A stretch of DNA of 64,000 bases from Streptomyces sp. NBC_01465. Lineage in GTDB: Bacteria; Actinomycetota; Actinomycetes; Streptomycetales; Streptomycetaceae. The position numbers and the translations under genes were made by a program. Location: the NCBI RefSeq assembly GCF_036227325.1, contig NZ_CP109467.1, positions 1,426,001 through 1,490,000 on the forward strand. Direction: 5' to 3'. Positions 1 through 8,212 of the stretch are shown here, in pieces; the stretch's first letter is position 1; every line of letters begins with the position of its first letter. The notes under the pieces are model-generated. The model worked only from the letters and a program-made list of their open reading frames with translations. It searched no databases and was not told the DNA's origin.

Positions 1-918
1 GAGCAGTTCGGCGACGGCGCTGCCGACGGGGCGGGCGGCGAGCCAGGCGCGGTACTCGGCGCGGGCCGGGCCCGGGGTGAGGCCGGCGCAGCCGTGGAGC
101 ATGTCCTCGGCGGGCTGCTCGATGTTCCCGGCGGGGCTCTGGGCCGCGACGCAGATCTGCTCGAGCTTGACCCAGACCGCCCAGTTGCCCAGCGGCGTCA
201 GGGTGGCCTGGTTCTCGCCGAGGGTCAGCGCGCCCACGGCGGCCAGTCCGCGCAGGGCCCAGCCGAGGAGGGGCGGGAGAGGAGCGGGCGGGGCCGGGGC
301 TTCTGTTTCCGGTCCGTAGGCGACCTCGCAGCGCTCCTCGCGGAGTTCGGCGACGCGCTGCTCCAGGAGGTCGAGGAGGGCGGGGAAGGTCACCGGGCCC
401 GCGGAGAGCTGGAGGAGGGAGAGCACCTGGGGTACGGCTTCGACGACCTCGGCGACGGCGGCCGGGGCGACGTCGCGGTCGGCGGGGTGGACGATCGACC
501 AGGCGTCGAAGAGGGCGACCCAGCCGCGCAGCACGGCGGAGTCGTCGCGGTCCCAGGCGCGCAGGCGCCACCCGGGGCGGACGGTGGAGTCGTGCAGCTC
601 GACGAGCCCGGCGAGACGGGCCCGGTCCCAGCCCGCGCGCACCTGGGCGGGGGTCAACTGCAGGGTGCGGGCCGTCTCTTCGGGGTCCGGTGCGGCGAAG
701 GCGTCGGCGGCCCAGCGGGCGATCCGTACGGCGTCGGCGAGCACCTGCCGGGCCTGGCGGGCCAGCTCGGCGGGGGCCGGGGTGCCCTCGGGCGGGCGGG
801 GGGTGGGACGGGTGCGCCGGTTCGTCACGGCCCGGCGGGCCGTGGCGAGGGGGCGGGAGCGGACGAGTCGCAGTCTGGAGTCGCGCGCCAACTTCTCATC
901 AGGCTTCCGGGTCGTCAC
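1..918 (-). CDS. Hypothetical protein, C-terminus beyond window
   Basis: An open minus-strand frame runs from GTG at 918 to the window edge with no stop, giving 306 codons; the C-terminus is missing. The start is preceded by a purine-rich GGAGAG about 10 bases upstream. The protein begins MTTRKPDEKLARDSRLR, has a basic Pro/Arg-rich N-terminus, then an alpha-helical region. Near the end is LTPLGNWAVWVKLE, which looks like the wing of a winged-helix fold, but this is only an impression. No signal peptide or membrane segment is visible. I do not recognise the family; its high-GC codon pattern supports a real gene. It lies 65 bases downstream of the hydrolase on the same strand. Confidence 0.6.
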   Translation of the reverse strand, partial: MTTRKPDEKLARDSRLRLVRSRPLATARRAVTNRRTRPTPRPPEGTPAPAELARQARQVLADAVRIARWAADAFAAPDPEETARTLQLTPAQVRAGWDRARLAGLVELHDSTVRPGWRLRAWDRDDSAVLRGWVALFDAWSIVHPADRDVAPAAVAEVVEAVPQVLSLLQLSAGPVTFPALLDLLEQRVAELREERCEVAYGPETEAPAPPAPLPPLLGWALRGLAAVGALTLGENQATLTPLGNWAVWVKLEQICVAAQSPAGNIEQPAEDMLHGCAGLTPGPARAEYRAWLAARPVGSAVAELL

Positions 919-983
919 GGAGGTCAGTCTCTCCGCTCACGCCCCGAAAACCCAAACGGAATCGGCCGCCTTCGCCGGAGGGG

Positions 984-2093
984 TCACATGAGAGGGGTCA
1001 GGAAGCGGCGAAGGGCCTCTTCGTACGCTGCGGGGTCCGCGTTCCACATGGCGGCGTGCGGCGCATCCGGAACGGGGTGCAGGGTGGTCAACTCCGGGCT
1101 TCGCGCGGCCAGTTCGCGCGACCGGGCCCAGGGCGAGACCTGGTCGCCGGGGCCGTGCAGGATCAGGGTGGGGACCGATACGTCGAAGTGGTGGTCGGCG
1201 TGCAGCCCGGTCCGGCCCTGCGCCGCCCGTACCGCAAGAGGGAGCAGCGGGGCCGGGGTGTGGCGGGTCGCGGCGAGCGCCCTGAGGGTGGCTTCCCAGT
1301 CGAGGACCGGCGAGTCCAGGACGAGGCCGCTGACCTTGTGCCGCAAGGCGGAGCGGGTCGCGGCGTGCAGGGCCATCGTCGCGCCGGTGGACCAGCCGTG
1401 GAGGATGACGCGCTCGGCGCCGCCGCGTACCGCGTGGCGGATGGCGGCGTCCACATCGCGCCACTCGGATTCACCCAGGTGACCGAGGCCGTCGGGCGAG
1501 CGCGGGGCACCCAGGTCGCCGCGGTAGGTGAGGTCGAGGACCGGGAACTGCTGCCGGTGCAGGAAGTCCATGACGTTCATGGGGTGCTCCCTGGTGGTGC
1601 CGAGCCCATGGATGGTGATCACCCAGGTGGAGCGGACCGCGGGCACGAACCAGGCGGGGAGCGTGCCCAGTTCACCGGTGATGACGACGTCCTCGTGGTC
1701 GAGGCCGAGCGCCGTGTACGGGTTCCCCTGGTGGAGCTGCGGGGTCAGCCGCAGCCGGGCGCCGGGCTCCAGGGAGCCGTGGGTGACGCGCTCCAGGCGG
1801 CGTACGACGGTGTCCGCGGTGTGCGGGACCTGATCGAGGACGGGGCCGATCACGGCGTGGACGTCGGCGTTCTCGAGGCCGTAGGTGCCGGGGCGCAGCG
1901 AGGCCAGGCTGCGGGTCAGGGTGATCTGCCCGGGCGCCGTGGCGTGCAGGGTGAGGCGCGGGTCGGCAGGGAGCGGCCGGCCGCGCGGCGCCCTGAGGGC
2001 GGCATCGCTGGCGTAGCGTCCGGCGGCGACCGCAGCCGCGCCGACGCCGATCAGGGTGGTGACGGCCGCTGCCGTCGCTGTAGCCGGGCGCAC
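984..2093 (-). CDS. Alpha/beta hydrolase family protein
   Basis: Predicted 369 aa. The C-terminal two thirds is a typical alpha/beta hydrolase: WVITIHGLGT forms the oxyanion-side loop, HGWSTGAT holds the nucleophile elbow (Ser about 235), GPGDQVSPW gives the Asp (about 314) and PDAPHAAMW the His (about 349). A hydrophobic Ala/Val-rich stretch at residues 5-25 suggests a membrane anchor or signal. I chose GTG at 2093 because an in-frame start farther upstream would run into the aldolase gene; its ribosome-binding site is weak (GAGAG). It follows the aldolase by 47 bases and is probably cotranscribed. The substrate cannot be told; esterase or peptidase activity is possible. Confidence 0.75.
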   Translation of the reverse strand: MRPATATAAAVTTLIGVGAAAVAAGRYASDAALRAPRGRPLPADPRLTLHATAPGQITLTRSLASLRPGTYGLENADVHAVIGPVLDQVPHTADTVVRRLERVTHGSLEPGARLRLTPQLHQGNPYTALGLDHEDVVITGELGTLPAWFVPAVRSTWVITIHGLGTTREHPMNVMDFLHRQQFPVLDLTYRGDLGAPRSPDGLGHLGESEWRDVDAAIRHAVRGGAERVILHGWSTGATMALHAATRSALRHKVSGLVLDSPVLDWEATLRALAATRHTPAPLLPLAVRAAQGRTGLHADHHFDVSVPTLILHGPGDQVSPWARSRELAARSPELTTLHPVPDAPHAAMWNADPAAYEEALRRFLTPLM

Positions 2094-2140
2094 GCTCTCA
2101 GTGTCGGGGCGGACGGGCCGCGCGGCCAGTGGGCGGGGAC

Positions 2141-2797
2141 CTAACGAGGCTGGGGACCGTAGCCGCGGAGCTTCTCCTTGACCTCTGCGAGCTGGGGTTC
2201 GGTCAGCAGGTGGGGGGTACGGCCGGGGAGGGCGCTCGCCTTCAGCCAGAGTTCGCACATCCACTCCAGCTGGGCCGTGCGGTCGTACGCCTGGGAGAGG
2301 GAGGTTCCGTACGTGACGGTGCCGTGGTTCTGCAGCAGGCATCCTGTGCGTCCGGCAAGCGCGCGCAGCACATTCTCGGCCAACTCGTCGGATCCGTAGA
2401 GCGCGTACGGCGCGACGCGCACCGGGCCGCCCAGCACCGCGGCCATGTAATGGACCAGCGGGAGCTCGGGGACGAGGGTGGAGACGGCGGTCGCGTGGAC
2501 GGCGTGGGTGTGGACGACGGCCGTCGCGTCGGTGCTCCCGTACACCGCGAGGTGGAGGGGAAGCTCGCTGGTCGGGGCGAGGGTGCCGAGCACCTGGTGG
2601 CCCGCGAGGTCGACGGCGACGGTGTCCTCGGGGCCGAGCCGGTCGTAGGGGACGCCGCTCGGGGTGACCAGGATGAGGCCTCCGGAGCGTACGGAGACAT
2701 TGCCGGAGGTGCCGACGACCAGGCCCTCGGCCACGGTCCTGCGGGCGGTGGCGACGAGTTCGTTCCAGGCTTCTGCGATCGCGTCCTGTGAGGTCAT
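2141..2797 (-). CDS. Class II aldolase/adducin family protein
   Basis: Predicted 218 aa, the normal length of L-fuculose/L-ribulose-phosphate-type aldolases. The phosphate-binding GTSGNVSVR is at 29-37, the catalytic-type Glu at 78 (TSELPLH), the zinc ligands are HTH at 96-98 and His158 in LLQNHGTV. Such enzymes cleave or epimerise sugar 1-phosphates using Zn2+; the exact substrate is not determinable. ATG at 2797 fits the family N-terminus (MTSQDAIAEAWNELV), although no clear ribosome-binding site precedes it. It is the first gene of a minus-strand pair with the hydrolase and is divergent from the lysozyme gene. Confidence 0.85.
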   Translation of the reverse strand: MTSQDAIAEAWNELVATARRTVAEGLVVGTSGNVSVRSGGLILVTPSGVPYDRLGPEDTVAVDLAGHQVLGTLAPTSELPLHLAVYGSTDATAVVHTHAVHATAVSTLVPELPLVHYMAAVLGGPVRVAPYALYGSDELAENVLRALAGRTGCLLQNHGTVTYGTSLSQAYDRTAQLEWMCELWLKASALPGRTPHLLTEPQLAEVKEKLRGYGPQPR

Positions 2798-2957
2798 GGA
2801 GGGGATCGTGCCAGGTGGGCCGCCATGGGCCACTGCGGGCCGAGGATGTACCGATACGTCAGCAGGTGCCGGGGTTGGCCTGGGATCGACGGAGATCAGT
2901 GGATCTTCCGATAGCCTCTGGCGGGCTTTTTCACGCACGACGCCATCGGGGGGAAAC

Positions 2958-3710
2958 ATGGCCCGTGACAACAAACCGTTACTTCGCCGCGCCCGGGTAC
3001 GGACACTCGCCGTGTCCGCCGCGGCACTCACCGCACTGGGGGGAACCGCGCTCGCCGAGATCCCGGCGTCGGGCGCGGGCAAGCCCAAGGGGAACGACGT
3101 CTCCTCGCACCAGAAGAACGTGGACTGGGCGGAGACCAGGGCCGAGGGCGGCCGCTTCACCTACGTCAAGGCCACCGAGTCCACCACCTATCGCAACCCC
3201 TACTTCTCGCAGCAGTACAACGGCGCACGGAGCGCGGGGCTCGTCCGGGGCGCCTACCACTTCGCGCTGCCGGACAAGTCGTCCGGGAAGGCGCAGGCTG
3301 CCTACTTCGTGAAGTACGGGGGCCGGTGGAAGGCGGACGGCTGGACGCTGCCGCCCGCCGTGGACATGGAGTACAACCCGTACAGCAAGCACGCCTGCTA
3401 CGGGATGAACCCGGCGAAGATGGTCGGCTGGATCACGTCCTTCAGCAACGAGATCAGGCGGCTGACCGGGCGCCGCCCTGTCATCTACACCTCGGCCCGC
3501 TGGTGGAACCGCTGCACGGGCAGGAGCCGGGCCTTCGCCGCGAGCCATGCCCTGTGGGTGGCGCGCTACAGCAGTTCGCCGGGGGAACTGCCCGCCGGGT
3601 GGTCGTACTGGACGATCTGGCAGTACGACAACGGCAGCGGGTCGCTGCCGGGTGACCAGAATCTCTTCAACGGGTCGGTCAGTCAGCTCCAGAGGTTCGC
3701 CAGGGGGTAG
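2958..3710 (+). CDS. Secreted GH25 lysozyme (N-acetylmuramidase)
   Basis: Predicted 250 aa. A signal peptide (basic MARDNKPLLRRARVR, hydrophobic core, cleavage near ALA at 31-33) is followed by a single GH25 (Chalaropsis/cellosyl type) catalytic domain. Family acidic residues are visible: Asp47 in GNDVSSHQ and the Asp136/Glu138 pair in AVDMEYN. It should hydrolyse the beta-1,4 bond between N-acetylmuramic acid and N-acetylglucosamine outside the cell. The ATG at 2958 has a GGGGGGAAA ribosome-binding site. No cell-wall-binding repeats are present. A hairpin follows the stop. Confidence 0.9.
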   Translation: MARDNKPLLRRARVRTLAVSAAALTALGGTALAEIPASGAGKPKGNDVSSHQKNVDWAETRAEGGRFTYVKATESTTYRNPYFSQQYNGARSAGLVRGAYHFALPDKSSGKAQAAYFVKYGGRWKADGWTLPPAVDMEYNPYSKHACYGMNPAKMVGWITSFSNEIRRLTGRRPVIYTSARWWNRCTGRSRAFAASHALWVARYSSSPGELPAGWSYWTIWQYDNGSGSLPGDQNLFNGSVSQLQRFARG

Positions 3711-3737
3711 CGAACCCGGTGTCTGCACGGCCGGGGG

Positions 3738-3774
3738 GCCGCTCCGGTGACGACACGATTACAACCGGAGCGGC
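3738..3774 (+). terminator. Hairpin after lysozyme gene
   Basis: A perfect 11-bp inverted repeat (GCCGCTCCGGT / ACCGGAGCGGC) with a 15-base loop lies 28 bases after the lysozyme stop. There is no T run, as is common for Streptomyces terminators. Confidence 0.6.
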
Positions 3775-3810
3775 ACTCTCCCGTTTGGGGTCACCACAAC
3801 GCCCGCCTCA

Positions 3811-3832
3811 GTTCACCTTCCGTTCACTCGGG
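3811..3832 (+). promoter_or_regulatory. Putative PHO box (PhoP site) upstream of the phosphate transporter
   Basis: Two adjacent 11-base direct repeats, GTTCACCTTCC and GTTCACTCGGG, match the Streptomyces PHO-box unit (GTTCACC plus four bases). A weaker unit, GGTCACCACAA, sits exactly two units upstream at 3789. The site is 48 bases before the pit start, where a PhoP site would influence the promoter. From memory, S. coelicolor pitH2 is PhoP-controlled, which fits. Confidence 0.65.
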
Positions 3833-3879
3833 TTGCCTACCTTCGAATCGTCAATGACCTCGAACGATTGCCCAGGTAA

Positions 3880-5133
3880 ATGGAACACCTGACCCTGCTC
3901 CTTGGGATCGTGATCGTTACCGCTCTCGTGTTCGACTTCACGAACGGTTTCCACGACACCGCCAACGCGATGGCGACGACCATCTCGACCGGCGCTCTCA
4001 AGCCCAAGACTGCGGTGGCCATGTCCGCCGTGCTCAACCTCGTCGGTGCATTCCTTTCCGTGGAGGTCGCCAAGACGATCTCCGGCGGGATCATCAATGA
4101 ACAAGGCATCAGCACGGAAGTGATCTTCGCGGCGCTCGTCGGCGCCATCCTCTGGAATCTGCTGACCTGGCTCCTCGGCCTGCCGTCCAGTTCCTCCCAC
4201 GCTCTCTTCGGCGGGCTCATCGGCGCCACGCTGATGTCCGTCGGAACCTCCGGGGTCAACGGCACCACCGTCGTCACCAAGGTGCTGATCCCCGCGATCG
4301 CCGCCCCGATCGTCGCCGGTCTGGCCGCCTACCTGGCCACGAAGCTGACGTACAAGATCGGCAGCCGCACCGACGACAAGGCGACGGCCAAGGGCTACCG
4401 CGCCGGTCAGATCGCCTCCGCCGGTCTGGTCTCCCTCGCGCACGGCACCAACGACGCGCAGAAGACCATGGGTGTCATCACCCTGGCGCTGGTGACGGGC
4501 GGCGTCCTCGCCCCCGGCGCCAACCCGCCGCTGTGGGTCATCGTCTCGGCCGGTCTGGCCATCGCGATGGGTACGTACCTGGGCGGCTGGCGCATCATCA
4601 AGACCATGGGCAAGGGGCTCACCGAGCTCCGTCCGCAGCAGGGCTTCTCCGCCCAGACCGGTGCGGCCACAGTCATCCTGGCCTCCTCGCACCTCGGCTT
4701 CTCCCTCTCCACCACCCAGGTCTGCTCGGGCTCGGTCATGGGCGCGGGCCTCGGCCGCAAGGGCGGTGTGGTCCGCTGGTCCACCGCGACCCGGATGTTC
4801 GTCGCCTGGGGCCTGACGCTGCCGGCCGCAGCGGTCGTCGGTGCGGGTGCGGAGTTCCTCACCCGCCAGGGCAACGTCGGCATCGCCGCGGTCGCCGTCC
4901 TGCTCGTCGCGGGATCGGGTGTCATCTGGTCGCTCTCGCGCCGCAAGCCGGTCGACCACACGAGCGTCACCCCCGACGCGGACACCGACGCCGAGCCCGC
5001 GGGCGTCGTGACCACCGCCATCGCGGCCGTCACCCCGCCTCCCCCGGCCGGCGCTCCGGTCGACGAGCTCAGGGCCACCATCCCGTCGCCCGGGGGCGCC
5101 GCCCCCGAGCCGACCCGACCGGCCACGGTCTGA
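3880..5133 (+). CDS. pit: Low-affinity inorganic phosphate transporter, Pit family
   Basis: Predicted 417 aa. The two PiT signature halves are present: FDFTNGFHDTANAMATTIS near residue 18 and SLAHGTNDAQKTMGV near residue 187. There are about ten membrane helices up to residue 355, then a 60-residue Pro/Ala/Thr-rich cytoplasmic tail. It imports phosphate (as metal-phosphate) driven by the proton gradient. The ATG at 3880 is preceded by a short CCAGG. The GTTC repeats upstream suggest PhoP control. It is followed 22 bases later by a small membrane protein and then a terminator, so the two probably form an operon. Confidence 0.93.
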   Translation: MEHLTLLLGIVIVTALVFDFTNGFHDTANAMATTISTGALKPKTAVAMSAVLNLVGAFLSVEVAKTISGGIINEQGISTEVIFAALVGAILWNLLTWLLGLPSSSSHALFGGLIGATLMSVGTSGVNGTTVVTKVLIPAIAAPIVAGLAAYLATKLTYKIGSRTDDKATAKGYRAGQIASAGLVSLAHGTNDAQKTMGVITLALVTGGVLAPGANPPLWVIVSAGLAIAMGTYLGGWRIIKTMGKGLTELRPQQGFSAQTGAATVILASSHLGFSLSTTQVCSGSVMGAGLGRKGGVVRWSTATRMFVAWGLTLPAAAVVGAGAEFLTRQGNVGIAAVAVLLVAGSGVIWSLSRRKPVDHTSVTPDADTDAEPAGVVTTAIAAVTPPPPAGAPVDELRATIPSPGGAAPEPTRPATV

Positions 5134-5155
5134 GAACGGTTAAGGACACAGCGGT

Positions 5156-5386
5156 ATGCACATCGACTGGCAAGCACTCGGCACCGTCTTCGGCGTCAGC
5201 CTCGTGGCGACCGTCGGACTGGTGGGCCTGTTCACCCTCGGCATCGTCGGACTCTCCAAGTCCTCGGAGACCAACGGCTCGTCCGGTACCGCAGGATCGG
5301 CGCTCGTGGCGCGCTCCGGCGCGTACCTCTGCTTCGCACTCTGCGCGGCGGCCGTCTCGTACGGGATCTACCTGATCGTCGCCTGA
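5156..5386 (+). CDS. Small two-helix membrane protein linked to Pit
   Basis: Predicted 76 aa. Hydrophobic segments at about residues 8-32 and 50-74 are separated by a Ser/Gly-rich polar loop (SKSSETNGSSGTAGS). There is no recognisable domain. The start is ATG at 5156, and AAGGA lies 8 bases upstream. It lies directly after pit and before a strong terminator, so an accessory role with the phosphate transporter is the simplest inference. From memory, the same pair occurs in other Streptomyces. Confidence 0.75.
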   Translation: MHIDWQALGTVFGVSLVATVGLVGLFTLGIVGLSKSSETNGSSGTAGSALVARSGAYLCFALCAAAVSYGIYLIVA

Positions 5387-5403
5387 CGGACACCACGCTT
5401 CAC

Positions 5404-5437
5404 GACCGCCCCGCGCTCTTGTGCGGGGCGGTCTTCT
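5404..5437 (+). terminator. Rho-independent-type terminator after pit operon
   Basis: A perfect 11-bp stem (GACCGCCCCGC / GCGGGGCGGTC), an 8-base loop and a TTCT tail lie 17 bases after the small membrane gene's stop. Confidence 0.85.
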
Positions 5438-5485
5438 GTGTGCCCCAACACACTCTTCCTTCGCAGGTCAAGGGTGAGTTGACGG

Positions 5486-5620
5486 GTGTTCTCCGAGCGT
5501 GGTGGACTGCCGAAGCCAATACGGCGGCATGGAGAGGAAGTCCGGTGCGAATCCGGCGCGGTCCCGCCACTGTCACCGGGGAGTGATCTCCGGAAGCCAG
5601 GAACTCTCGCCGTCGATCAC
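5486..5620 (+). ncRNA. Cobalamin (B12) riboswitch
   Basis: The leader of the cob operon holds the core of the adenosylcobalamin riboswitch: GGAAGTCCGGTGCGAATCC (5535-5553), then GCGGTCCCGCCACTGT (5558-5573), and the B12 box GGAAGCCAGGAACTC (5592-5606). It lies about 100 bases before cobD. Known riboswitches of this class shut off translation or transcription when adenosylcobalamin is bound. The outer ends of the RNA are estimated, because I could not fold it. A TTGACG at 5479 may be part of the promoter or the outer stem. This accounts for most of the 331-base gap between the pit operon terminator and cobD. Confidence 0.9.
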
Positions 5621-5717
5621 GTCGAACCAGGGCGCGGACACCCTGAGTGAGGACTTTTCGCCATGAGCGTTGCGTACGGCTGCCTGTTGCCGGTCTCTTC
5701 TCCACCCTGCTGAACTC

Positions 5718-6692
5718 ATGCGTGCCGAGCGAAGTTTCGCGTACGGCGCCACCGCCGGCCTTCTCGGCGACCTGCTGCTCGGTGATCCTCGCCGGGGGCA
5801 TCCGGTCGCCCTGTTCGGGCGGGCCGCGGCCGCCGTCGAGCAGCGTCTGTGGCGTGACCACCGTGGGTGGGGTGCGCTGCATTCCGTGGTCTGTGCCGGG
5901 GGTGCGGTCGCCGCTGCCGTCGTGGCCGAGCGGGCCGTACGCGGCCGCCCTGCCGCCTCCGTTGCCCTGACTGCCGCCGCCACCTGGGCCGTTGTGGGCG
6001 GGACCTCCCTGGGGCGCGAGGCGCGGGCCGTCGGCGGTGCGCTGGCCGCCGGGGACATCGAGGTCGCACGGGAGCGGCTGCCGCATCTGTGCGGGCGCGA
6101 TCCCTCGGCGCTGGACGCGCAGCAGATCGCCCGGGCGGTCGTCGAGTCCGTCGCCGAGAACACCTCCGACGCCGTGGTGGGCGCGCTGGTGTGGGGCGCC
6201 CTGGGCGGAGTTCCGGGTCTGATCGGGTTCCGGGCCGTGAACACGCTGGACGCGATGGTCGGGCACCGCTCGGACCGGTATCTGCGGTACGGGTGGGCCT
6301 CGGCCCGCCTCGACGACGTGGCCGGCTGGCCGGGGGCCCGACTGACCGCCGCGCTCGCCGTCCTCGCGGGCGGAAACGCTCGAGGCGCGGTCCAGGCCTG
6401 GCGGAGCGACGCGGGCAAGCACCCGAGCCCCAACGCGGGCCCCGTGGAAGCTTCGTTCGCGGGCGCGCTGGGCGTACGGCTCGGGGGGACCCTGTCGTAC
6501 GGCGGGCGGATCGAGCACCGCGCCGTGCTCAACGGCGAGGCGCGGGCGGTCGACATCGGGGACATCGAACGGGCGGTGCGGCTGTCGCGTCGCGTCAATG
6601 TGCTGGCACTGGCGACGTGCGTCGCCGCGCGCGGTGCGTACGGAGTTCTGCGCGGACGCCGCGCGGGCGCCACCAGAAGGAGTCGGGCATGA
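5718..6692 (+). CDS. cobD: Adenosylcobinamide-phosphate synthase CobD/CbiB
   Basis: Predicted 324 aa membrane protein. It has the family features [18 protein letters not shown] near the N-terminus, [14 protein letters not shown] and [18 protein letters not shown] in the centre, and [19 protein letters not shown] near residue 240. It attaches the aminopropanol (or its phosphate) arm to adenosylcobyric acid at the membrane. ATG at 5718 begins the conserved [16 protein letters not shown]; it is the first gene after the riboswitch. Its stop overlaps the start of cobQ (ATGA). The symbol follows Pseudomonas denitrificans usage; the Salmonella name is cbiB. Confidence 0.93.
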   Translation: MRAERSFAYGATAGLLGDLLLGDPRRGHPVALFGRAAAAVEQRLWRDHRGWGALHSVVCAGGAVAAAVVAERAVRGRPAASVALTAAATWAVVGGTSLGREARAVGGALAAGDIEVARERLPHLCGRDPSALDAQQIARAVVESVAENTSDAVVGALVWGALGGVPGLIGFRAVNTLDAMVGHRSDRYLRYGWASARLDDVAGWPGARLTAALAVLAGGNARGAVQAWRSDAGKHPSPNAGPVEASFAGALGVRLGGTLSYGGRIEHRAVLNGEARAVDIGDIERAVRLSRRVNVLALATCVAARGAYGVLRGRRAGATRRSRA

Positions 6693-8212
6693 CAGGCGTA
6701 CGCAAGGGCGGTGGACTGCTCGTCGCGGGGACCACCTCGGACGCGGGCAAGAGCGTCGTCACGGCGGGGATCTGCCGGTGGCTGGTACGGCGGGGGGTGA
6801 AGGTCGCGCCCTTCAAGGCGCAGAACATGTCGCTCAATTCGTTCGTCACGCGCGAGGGCGCGGAGATCGGGCGTGCGCAGGCCATGCAGGCGCAGGCCGC
6901 GCGCGTCGAGCCGAGCGCGCTGATGAATCCCGTACTCCTCAAGCCGGGGAGCGACCGCAGCAGCCAGGTCGTGCTGATGGGCAAGCCGGTCGGCGAGATG
7001 AGTGCGCGCGGCTACCACGGGGGGCGCCAGGAGTCGCTTCTGGGGACCGTCGTGGAGTGCCTGGAGGAGCTGCGGGGCACGTATGACGCCGTGATCTGCG
7101 AGGGGGCGGGCAGTCCGGCCGAGATCAATCTGCGGCGGACCGACATCGTGAACATGGGGATCGCGCGGGCCGCGCGGTTCCCTGTGGTCGTCGTCGGCGA
7201 CATCGATCGTGGGGGTGTCTTCGCCTCGTTCTTCGGGACCACCGCGTTGTTGAGTGCGGAGGACCAGGCGCTGGTGGCCGGGTATCTCGTCAACAAGTTC
7301 CGGGGTGACGTGTCGCTTCTCGAGCCGGGCATCGACATGCTGACCGGGCTGACGGGGCGGCGTACGTACGGGATCCTGCCGTACACGCACGGGCTCGGCA
7401 TCGACGAGGAGGACGGGCTGCGCGTCTCGATGCGCGGTGCCGTACGGGAGTCGGTCGTCGCGCCGCCGGTCGGCGAGGACGTGCTGCGGGTCGCGGTGTG
7501 CGCCGTACCGCTGATGTCGAACTTCACCGATGTGGACGCGCTGGCCGCCGAACCGGGTGTGGTGGTGCGGTTCGTGGACCGCGCCGAGGAGCTCGTCGAC
7601 GCCGATCTGGTGATCGTGCCGGGGACGCGCGGCACCGTGCGCGCGCTGGAGTGGCTGCGGGAGCGCGGGCTCGCCGATGCGCTGGCACGGCGGGCGGCCG
7701 AGGGGCGGCCCGTACTGGGGATCTGCGGCGGGTTCCAGGTGCTCGGTGAGCGGATCGAGGACGACGTCGAGTCTCGGGCGGGTGCTGTGGACGGGCTCGG
7801 GCTGCTGCCGGTGCGCGTGCGGTTCGCCGTGGAGAAGACCCTGGAGCGGCCGGTCGGCGAGGCGCTGGGTGAAGTGGTGGAGGGGTACGAGATCCACCAC
7901 GGGGTGGCCCAAGTGCTGGGCGGAGAAGCCTTCTTGGACGGGTGCCGGGTCGGCTCCGTCTGGGGCACGCACTGGCACGGGTCGCTGGAGAGCGACGGAT
8001 TCCGGCGGGCCTTCCTGCGGGAGGTCGCGGAGGCTGCGGGGCGGCGGTTCGTGCCCGCCCCGGACACGAGTTTTGGAGCGCTCCGCGAGGAGCAACTGGA
8101 TCGCCTCGGCGATCTGATCGAGGAACACGCGGACACGGACGCGCTGCTCGCACTCATCGAGTCGGGCGCACCGTCAGGACTTCCCTTCATCGCACCTGGA
8201 GCGCCTTCATGA
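6689..8212 (+). CDS. cobQ: Cobyric acid synthase CobQ (glutamine-hydrolysing)
   Basis: Predicted 507 aa. The N-terminal dethiobiotin-synthetase-like ATP domain starts with [18 protein letters not shown] and has [13 protein letters not shown]. The C-terminal class I glutamine amidotransferase-like domain has [12 protein letters not shown] with the nucleophilic Cys near residue 348, and GYEIHHGV with the His. It amidates side chains b, d, e and g of adenosylcobyrinic acid a,c-diamide. Both ends overlap their neighbours by four bases (ATGA), which points to translational coupling with cobD and cobN. Confidence 0.95.
   Translation: MTGVRKGGGLLVAGTTSDAGKSVVTAGICRWLVRRGVKVAPFKAQNMSLNSFVTREGAEIGRAQAMQAQAARVEPSALMNPVLLKPGSDRSSQVVLMGKPVGEMSARGYHGGRQESLLGTVVECLEELRGTYDAVICEGAGSPAEINLRRTDIVNMGIARAARFPVVVVGDIDRGGVFASFFGTTALLSAEDQALVAGYLVNKFRGDVSLLEPGIDMLTGLTGRRTYGILPYTHGLGIDEEDGLRVSMRGAVRESVVAPPVGEDVLRVAVCAVPLMSNFTDVDALAAEPGVVVRFVDRAEELVDADLVIVPGTRGTVRALEWLRERGLADALARRAAEGRPVLGICGGFQVLGERIEDDVESRAGAVDGLGLLPVRVRFAVEKTLERPVGEALGEVVEGYEIHHGVAQVLGGEAFLDGCRVGSVWGTHWHGSLESDGFRRAFLREVAEAAGRRFVPAPDTSFGALREEQLDRLGDLIEEHADTDALLALIESGAPSGLPFIAPGAPS

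Noticed and set aside
94..1482. Plus-strand frames over the first 1.5 kb
   Set aside because: The minus strand holds a GTG-start gene with natural composition and the hydrolase with its catalytic triad.
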